From assembly GCA_023014365.1 (NCBI GenBank), contig JAEBUN010000004.1:2108001-2172000 (forward strand): a stretch of 64,000 nt of DNA. Reading direction: 5' to 3'. This document shows positions 57,427 to 64,000 of this stretch, one piece after another (positions within the stretch are counted from its first letter, which is position 1; the number at the start of each line of letters is the position of its first letter). The DNA is from Lepiota brunneoincarnata (taxonomy: Eukaryota; Basidiomycota; Agaricomycetes; Agaricales; Agaricaceae). A model generated the notes under the pieces. That model made no database searches, was not told the origin of the DNA, and saw only the letters and a list, made by a program, of their open reading frames with translations. The position numbers and the translations under genes are program-made.

Positions 57427-57968
57427 CTTCTTCTCCTGCGACGAAAAGCTCTTTATAATAGAGGTCATGGATGATTGCGATTGGACAGTGTACATACACT
57501 ATGGACAGGTATCGAGTGTTAGAAGACTACGAGCGGTCTCACGTGTGTCCTGTGTGCAGGGGTGCCGGAGTCAACATTACCATGGCGTCACCTGCGCGCC
57601 TTGAGCGCTTCTTGGAAGACCCTCTCCCACTGCTTTCCGACATATGAATAGAGTTCACATCCCAAGTATACTTTTCTGCTTGGTGAGAAGAAATTCCAAG
57701 CTCCTTGTTTCCCGAAGCGATGCAAGGCAAGAACCCGCGGGTTATAAATAGATAGGCCCTGACAGTAAATTTAGCCCGTTCATCGCGTTGTATTAATCAC
57801 CCTTGCATGCCGCGGCAACACAATAAATTTGGGTTGATGCTGTGTTCTCAGGGTGACGACCAATGTTCTACGTATAGGCAAAATATTAAATTTCACACCA
57901 TATATAAACAGGAACTCGCACAAGGCTAAACTGTTCACAAGCTATCCCTCCCATCACTGCAACCACCA
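57427..57968. promoter_or_regulatory. Promoter of the GH16 gene
   Basis: A clear TATA box (TATATAAA, 57901-57908) lies about 61 bp before the start codon. The remaining 450 bp show no coding frame. Confidence 0.65.
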
Positions 57969-59390
57969 ATGTTGTTGTCCGCTAGCTGGCTGACCCTCGC
58001 TGTATTCGGTAGCCTCATGGCACCTGCACGTGCAGAGACGTATGACATGGTAAAGGAATACGCGGGCTCGACATTTTTCAACGAATGGTCATTTTATGAT
58101 CACTGTGAGTAGTGTTTCTTCATTTGTACATGCTCTACTCACTTTCTAGTGTCCAGTCGATAACCTGACGAACGGAGACGTAGTGTAGGGGGGATAAAAA
58201 GCTGTATAAAGGGAAGCTTGCTAAACTGCGCATCTAGATTTGTTGGTGCAGCCCAAGCGGCAAGTGATAGACTTGCCTATGTTGATCCGACAACAAATCG
58301 CGCTATCGTCAAAGTTGACAACACTTCGACGGTGGTTCTCGATAACAAGAGAAATACGGTACGAATTCAGACGAATGATATGTTTGGCATCGGGAGTCTG
58401 TGGGCCGTGGATATGTATCATGTACCATACGGAGTGAGAGTTGCGACTTGCACACTTCGGGAGCTTCCTAACACTTCCCCCAAGTGTTCTGTATGGCCTG
58501 CGTTCTGGTCTCATTCCCCCGGCTGGCCGAATGGAGGGTACGTTTGGGTCTCCCGATACGGTTGGTGGATTAAAAATCTGACAACATCCACAGGGAGATC
58601 GATACCTTTGAAGGGGTCAATCTGCAGCCACGCAACCAGATGGGCTTGCACACGAACCCGGGTTGCAAGCAAGTCGCCCCAAATCAAAGTGCTTCCGGGT
58701 CGTTCGTTAACTCGACTGACTGTTCATACTTGACGAACAACAATCAGGGGTGCATAGTTACCGACCCCAATCCAGCCTCATACGGAGCTGCGTTTGCACA
58801 GGCCGGTGGTGGAGTATGGATTACTGAATTTGCCGCGAATGGAATCTCGTGCGTGTCTCCCCGCATCCCACGGTCGTGTAAGCCCAACCAGAGACTCGAT
58901 AGGATATGGTTCATGCCTCGTGCAAACGTGCCTAGTGTTATTTCCTCCAATTCATCAACCATAGATACATCGACGTTGGGCACGCCCGTCGGAAACTGGC
59001 CCACCGGGGGCTGTGATATGAACACATTCTTTAGTCCACAGAATATTATTCTCGACATCACGCTCTGTGGAGGTAAGTCTAGGAAATTATACCGAGGGGT
59101 CGTCGTCACTGACGCGAGTACTTGGGACAGATTTTGCAAAACCTCCCGAAATATTCGCTCAAACATGCCCAGGCGTATGTTATAACGACTGGGTCCTCGG
59201 AAACGGTTCCAACTATGCTACCGCGTATTTCGATGTTGCGTCCGTGCGTGTGTTCAGCAAGACGGGGACGAATACGGTGATTAGTCCGCAAGGCAACTCT
59301 GCATGCGCACTGGGCGTTGGCTCCAGTGGAGTACTTGTATCTGCATCTGCCGCGAGTGTGGTTCTGGCTAGTTGGTTGATCGGCTGGTGA
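57969..59390 (+). CDS. GPI-anchored GH16 glucanase / transglycosylase
   Basis: A cell-wall-active glycoside hydrolase family 16 enzyme (endo-beta-1,3(4)-glucanase type). Exons 57969-58104, 58157-58184 (28 nt), 58238-58537, 58594-58848, 58903-59072 and 59131-59390 give 382 aa without frame break. A signal peptide (ASWLTLAVFGSLMAPARA) leads into the beta-jelly-roll: GSLWAVDMYHVPYG, CSVWPAFWSHSPGWPNG, and the catalytic motif GEIDTFEGVN (nucleophile Glu, Asp, acid/base Glu), formed across an intron. NPGC, NSTDC and GCDMNTFFSPQNIILDITLCG are typical of the basidiomycete clade. The C-terminus is a hydrophobic stretch (VLVSASAASVVLASWLIG) after small residues, indicating GPI anchoring at the plasma membrane or wall. 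Confidence 0.93.
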
Positions 59391-59837
59391 ATGAATAGTT
59401 AATTTGAGGGTTTTGTTATCTGCGGTACCTGTTCGAAGCTCGAAGTCTGATGCTCCATTCGGTGATCCACACGTAGTAGAGCCAAAAGACTGGTTCGAAC
59501 CCCAAGAAACAAGAGTACCCCCTCATGTATTGTTACACCTGATCCGTAGTTAGCCACCAGCTCCAAAAACCACCAACTTCTGAACAACAGTACTCCAAAA
59601 GCAACAGCCCGGAGACGCAGCAGAGAGTGTTCAAAGATAGTGCCCACACGTGTAGTCGCTGAGACGTCCGACTCGACACGGACATGCGATGACGTCAGTG
59701 TCAGTGCGTAGTCGATCGAGCGTCCACAACGCGTGTCGTCCGCAAGGCTGCATAGCCACTGCTTTCTCTTGTCGTCATTTCGCATCAGCCCTATATACCC
59801 CTGTCCATCCTCGGTATTCTCTCTACCAACCCCTACC
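59391..59837. other. Intergenic
   Basis: About 450 bp. Contains a short palindrome GGTTCGAACC near 59491; checked for a tRNA cloverleaf and none fits. Confidence 0.5.
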
Positions 59838-61419
59838 ATGCCCACCCAGCTCTTAGGTCTACCTCTTACTTCCCCTGAGCTCAAGCCGATACTTCCCTTC
59901 CTCCAACGTGCAGAGGAGCTCAAGAACCAGGATCCCATCATCGCCTATTGGTGTGAGTGTCTAATTCCTCGGCTGTCACAGAGCTCCACATCTCATTACC
60001 ACACATAGGCGCTTATTATGCTGCTCAGGTCGGCATCAGTTTGAAAGCCCGCGACTCTGCCTCGCGCGATGTCCTGTTCAACCTACTCGGAATACTCGAG
60101 AAAATGAAGCGAGAAATCGGAAATGTCGACGCGATCGAAATCGAAGCTGCGAGCGCAGCATATGTTGAAAACTTTGCCTTGAAGGTCTTCAACAGCGCAG
60201 ACAACGAAGATCGTAGAGGAGCTGCCACAAGGTTGGTGCATGTACATTGCAAAGCACCCTGTATAGTCCGCTTAGTGCCTCTTCACAGAGCAACTGCAAA
60301 GAAATTCCTCGCAGCTTCCAATTTCCTCGATGTCCTCAAAACATTCCCAAAGGCTGAAGTGTCCGAATCCGTATGTCCTTCGATCGCTTTGACTCACGTC
60401 TTTATAGTTTACCCTCTCTATAGGCAGACGAGAAGGCCCGCTATGCCAAATGGAAGGCTGCTGACATTGCAAGAGCGTTTCGTGAGGGACGCGTTCCAAC
60501 GCCAGGTCCCGCCGGTCAAGAACAAGATCGACAATCCGCCGAGGATCACTCTCCCTCTATCAAGCGCACGACACTACAACCCCGTCTAGATCAGACCGAC
60601 ATTGCGCGTGCCAATATCCTGGGTGATCTTCGTCCTGGTGAGGGCGAAACTACTCCGGGAAGTTGGAGTACCGCAGCAACTCCTGGTGCTGCGCATGATT
60701 CTATCAGTCTTCCTCCCACGTCCGCCCCTATGCATAGAGTCCCATACGGTTCCCCTCCAAAGGTTATACAGAGGGATCACAATCGTAGTGGAAGCGGGAG
60801 CAGCACTAACTCTGGTTCTGGATCTGCCCATTCAAAGTCTAGGAAAGCCTGGGTTTCTGAAGACATAGAGGGAAAGGTCACCCCATCGTCCTCGCCTCCT
60901 CGCTCGAGTGCCCTGAAGCCGCCAGGATCAAATGGGAGCCCGGATGGAAAAAAGTCTGTTCACTTTTCTCCTACAGTGGGCACCCGGTCATCAACCCCAC
61001 CTCCACCTCCACCTCCACATCTGCCAAAACCACCAAGTCCGACGGACGCCTACCAAGGCCCTCCGAGTATCTACTCACCTCAACTAAACAAGGGCACACC
61101 ATCACCGCCCTCGATACCGCCCACGGGCACTTCTCCTGGAAGCTATCCCGTTCTTTCATATCCGTCATCCTCATATTCCCCACCACGCAACCCGAATATC
61201 TATGCACCCCCGCCTACCCAGCAACCTGGCTACGGCTATCCCTCGGTTCCGTCAGCTCCTGCAAACGTTTCTCCCCCGCCGCCAGTGGAATTGACCCCTA
61301 GCGTGATCGCCAAAGCACAGAAGCATTGCAGATTTGCGATCAGCGCTCTGGACTATGAGGATGCGGAACAAGCGAAGAAAGAGCTGAGGACGGCCCTGTC
61401 AGTCCTCGGAGGTCTTTGA
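59838..61419 (+). CDS. VTA1: Vacuolar sorting-associated protein VTA1 (LIP5)
   Basis: Cofactor that binds and stimulates the AAA ATPase Vps4 in ESCRT-III disassembly and multivesicular body sorting. Exons 59838-59952, 60009-60231, 60289-60370 and 60424-61419 give 471 aa without frame break. The N-terminal tandem MIT-like domain reads FLQRAEELKNQDPIIAYWCA, VLFNLLGILEKMKREIGN, YVENFALKVFNSADNEDR and FLAASNFLDVLKTFP. A long Pro/Ser-rich linker follows (about residues 190-425). The C-terminal Vps4-binding domain is VIAKAQKHCRFAISALDY / EDAEQAKKELRTALSVLG. Sequence and architecture are fully typical. Confidence 0.94.
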
Positions 61420-62617
61420 GATGCGGTCGACCTCTCCAACATATACTATTATTCTTCCTTCTTGCATTGTACTATTAAATGCTGTCATGCTTTCTGGTAC
61501 TTACTCTCTTGCCTTTCACCGGCCCACCTTATTCTTATTTTCACTTTGGCATGAACTTTCCATCCCTTGGAAAGAATGCGGTTACTTGATAAAGGTACTA
61601 TGGAGAGTACTCGTTGTGATCTTTCATCCGATGTCCTTGTATCGATATCTAATATTAACCGAGGGAGTACTCACTGCGCTGGGCGGGGAATCAAAGTCTT
61701 CCAACAAAAAGGCTTTTTGCATAAATACAAGGATTCTATCCCGAGTCTCGCACACATAGTAGCGAATTGCTGAGGTGGGCAAATCATAGCGGCAACATTA
61801 TCTGGACCATATTTACCACCATCGCTGTATTCTGGCAACTGCCATGACTTGGCCAAGCTCAAAGCTCAAACTCTCAAGCTCAAGGTACCAAGGACCGGAT
61901 TGTCACGTGGAACTTAAATAGCGACGCTTCTCTTTACGGACCGTTACGAAAACTATTAAAGCTAAGCGGGAGACGAAGGAGGGGAAGGAATAAGACGCGA
62001 CGCTTGCCTTAAGGGGAGATTGGAGGGACCGCGCGCATCACAGCAACGGTCGGAGCAATCTCCTCTTTTTTATAGAGGACATATTTATCTGTGGGTGTTT
62101 CTCATAAAGCCAAAAGGTGCCGGTGGTTGTACCGGACTGAGTTGGCGGCCAGGACCATCAGGCACTTTCAACAAATCCGAATTTTAGTTGCATTGCGTAA
62201 CGGAATTGGAGCTTGAGATGTCAAAAATCGGTGATTGCATGTGGCGACTCTGAGTGGCACTTGGAACGTGGCAAATCATTTATGGGCGCCTATGATATAC
62301 TAGTACGAGTTGGGATTCGTAGAGATTCCCCTTGGATAACTCTCTACCAGATATTGTGCTAGGAATTCTTGCTAGTGCGTTATCCGCCCAAACATTCAAC
62401 ATCCTGCGATTCTAGTCTCGCTCCCTGAAGTCTCACCACTAGAACCCATGCAGGACTTCTCAAGGACACTTTTGGTTGCATTTGCATAAACCCAGATCAC
62501 AGACACAAAAGTGCCTCGAAGCTTTCCAGCACAATTCTATCCCAAGTCCGAGCCTCTTCTCCTCTCCCACCGCGCCCGTTCTGCCCCACCATCACCCAAC
62601 GCAACACACTCTAAAAC
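61420..62617. other. Intergenic
   Basis: 1.2 kb before the small secreted protein gene. Imperfect CTCAAGCTCAAAGCTCAAACT repeats at about 61854-61885; no gene seen. Confidence 0.5.
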
Positions 62618-63082
62618 ATGCGCTCAAGTCGCCAGAGCCCCTCTATTCTCTTCATTATTGGCTTTATTCTGCTAGCAGCAGGCAACGTGACCTCGAAACG
62701 CCGTCCATCATGTAGCAGTCCCAACTCTACACCTACCACTCACCCTATACCCTGTAAGTCTCCCTCGAAGTCCTTATCCGACCGGCAGTGCCTGACTCCA
62801 CGGTAAAGGCGGATCGGATATCGATGTGAGTCACTAAACCTTGACTTCCGGAAGGTTACCCTCATATCGGTGACTCGGACGCTGTGTCCCCAGTCCTGTA
62901 AGCATAACAACGTTTATTGCACAGCGTCCGGAGTGTCACTCAGCCATACTACAGGTCCAGCCGGACTTCAGTGTTGCAAGGGCATCAATGGACCAACGTG
63001 AGTTGATTCGAGTCTACGAGCCATAGATTTTTCTCATGTAGACCCTAGTTGTGCCAAGTTACCCCAAGGCACCGTTTGTTAA
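62618..63082 (+). CDS. Small secreted cysteine-rich protein, 96 aa, eight cysteines
   Basis: Exons 62618-62753, 62809-62825 (17 nt), 62894-62997 and 63049-63082. A signal peptide (SILFIIGFILLAAGNVTS) is followed by a short mature chain of about 68 residues with eight cysteines, including one Cys-Cys pair: PSC, IPC, DSC, VYC, QCC, PTC and TVC at the very end. The middle reads KHNNVYCTASGVSLSHTTG. Length and Cys count resemble secreted fungal proteins and hydrophobins, but the single CC pair and spacing do not match the hydrophobin pattern (C-CC-C-C-CC-C). The gene is short and uses four exons. Function unknown. Confidence 0.7.
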
Positions 63083-63197
63083 CGCTAGCTACGGCCAATC
63101 TTGTCGTACCACTCGTTTCACTATATAACACTAGCCACCATGGAGTGAACGATTTAGTGAACGAAAACGACACGAGGTACCCTATTTGAAACAGTTC

Positions 63198-64000
63198 TCA
63201 AGTCAGCGCTGCCGCCTTCACACGCTCCTCCAACTCCCTGACCTTATCCTTTACGGAAACGCTCCCAATAGAAGCTGTAGAGACATGCGATGTTGTAGAC
63301 GAGGCGCTCACAGGTGTTAAGACATCAGATAGATTTGCGCTAGACGCCCTTCTCGGGTCAACCAACTTCCGTGGTCCAGCCACGCCACCACGAGGCTGAT
63401 TCGGGTCCGAGTTCACATCAGAATGAGTATTGGCCAGATATTCTTGCTGCTGCTGTAACCCTGTTGAAGGCGATGCGGAAATTGTGGCGTCGGCAGGGGA
63501 TTGCATATATCGCTTTCCGCAGTGACAACACAAAGGATCTGGCATAGATGTCTCTTGGTGACCTTCTGAGAACAGTGATGTGGAGATCGTCTGGGCGGGG
63601 GAAAGAGATGAATATGCAGACTGGGGTGTCGGAATGGAAGCCAATGCCGTCCAAGTTCTCCTCGCACCTGGAGGACTTCTTTCTCCATTGTGCCCTCCTT
63701 GCATCGGCGGAGCTTGACCAGGTACATCCTCCTCAGGGACCGCCGATATGGTACTCGGAATACAAGTTTGGACTTGCTCGACATCCCTAGAGCTGCCATG
63801 GCCTTGCTCTCCCCCAAGTACGGATGAAATCTGTAAAGAAAGGCGGGGTCGGTCGTTTTTATGTTGTTCAGGCCGGCCCTCATTGAGGTAGGCGACGGTG
63901 GCAAGCCGTGTTTTCTCCTCAACCCGGGCAGCAAACGATGAATACCTGTGTGCTCTTGGGCTTGAACGAGCACGGGAATCAGACTCATGCTCATTTCTCG
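63198..64000 (-). CDS. Uncharacterised protein, C-terminal part (runs off window)
   Basis: Open to the window edge at 64000, so the start is missing; 266 codons visible plus stop at 63198. Visible: FAARVEEKTRLATVAYLNEG near the edge, acidic and Ser/Pro-rich disordered sequence, a CCHCGKRY cysteine cluster that could be half of a zinc site, a Gln run, and a C-terminal coiled coil VKDKVRELEERVKAAAL. No family recognised. It is convergent with the small secreted protein gene (115 bp between stops). Confidence 0.7.
   Translation of the reverse strand, partial: RNEHESDSRARSSPRAHRYSSFAARVEEKTRLATVAYLNEGRPEQHKNDRPRLSLQISSVLGGEQGHGSSRDVEQVQTCIPSTISAVPEEDVPGQAPPMQGGHNGERSPPGARRTWTALASIPTPQSAYSSLSPAQTISTSLFSEGHQETSMPDPLCCHCGKRYMQSPADATISASPSTGLQQQQEYLANTHSDVNSDPNQPRGGVAGPRKLVDPRRASSANLSDVLTPVSASSTTSHVSTASIGSVSVKDKVRELEERVKAAALT

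Noticed and set aside
59480..59505. GGTTCGAACC as a tRNA T-arm
   Set aside because: No matching acceptor, D or anticodon stems within 90 bp on either strand; it is a chance palindrome.

Overview
The window is nuclear DNA from a filamentous basidiomycete, most likely an Agaricomycete. The signs are: almost every gene is cut by short introns (mostly 45-65 nt, GT..AG, CT-rich before the acceptor); genes lie densely on both strands; and several families typical of mushroom-forming fungi are present (a DUF6533 membrane protein, F-box/LRR proteins, CE12 esterases, a POM152 nucleoporin, an O-fucosyltransferase-like protein). I could not name the genus. I see no rRNA, tRNA, transposon, CRISPR array or viral element.

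Layout. 1-6.7 kb: the end of a RhoGEF, an uncharacterised protein, and ALG9 (N-glycan assembly). 7.5-13.2 kb: a 16-exon DUF6533 membrane protein, a damaged F-box gene, a thioredoxin with a C-terminal membrane tail, and a degenerate RNase III plus dsRBD protein. 13.3-24.1 kb: POM152, inorganic pyrophosphatase, gamma-tubulin complex protein GCP4 and a TBC-domain protein. 25-36 kb: an acyltransferase of the alcohol acetyltransferase/condensation type, a nucleotide-sugar (GDP-fucose type) transporter divergent from an O-fucosyltransferase-like gene, ketopantoate reductase, and a PB1-domain protein. 37-51 kb: F-box/LRR protein, NAN1/WDR75, a methyltransferase, an FSP1/AIFM2-like oxidoreductase, a coiled-coil repeat protein, and the permuted GTPase GNL1. 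51.7-64 kb: two tandem CE12 esterases around an acidic-tailed protein, a second PB1 protein, a conserved unknown, a GPI-anchored GH16, VTA1, a small 8-cysteine secreted protein, and a gene running off the window.

Most of this is housekeeping: glycosylation (ALG9, sugar transporter, O-FucT), nuclear pore and microtubule nucleation (POM152, GCP4), ribosome biogenesis (NAN1, GNL1), endosomal sorting (VTA1, TBC). Three to five genes are secreted: CE12 x2, GH16 and the 8-Cys protein.

The most striking pattern is that several otherwise intact conserved genes need single extra bases skipped to stay in frame. POM152 needs nine, and the F-box, TBC, acyltransferase, NAN1, GNL1 and 56-kb genes need one or two each; every one is an insertion. 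Genes of the same length nearby (ALG9, GCP4, VTA1, GH16, O-FucT) need none. Residual assembly insertions are the likeliest cause, but gene decay or +1 recoding cannot be excluded from sequence alone. The second pattern is extreme splicing: coding exons of 6, 8, 10, 11, 17, 17, 18, 18 and 20 nt, two apparent GC-AG introns and one apparent GA-AG intron. Exon coordinates below were assigned by hand from splice motifs and reading phase; for nearly all genes the exon lengths sum to a multiple of three.
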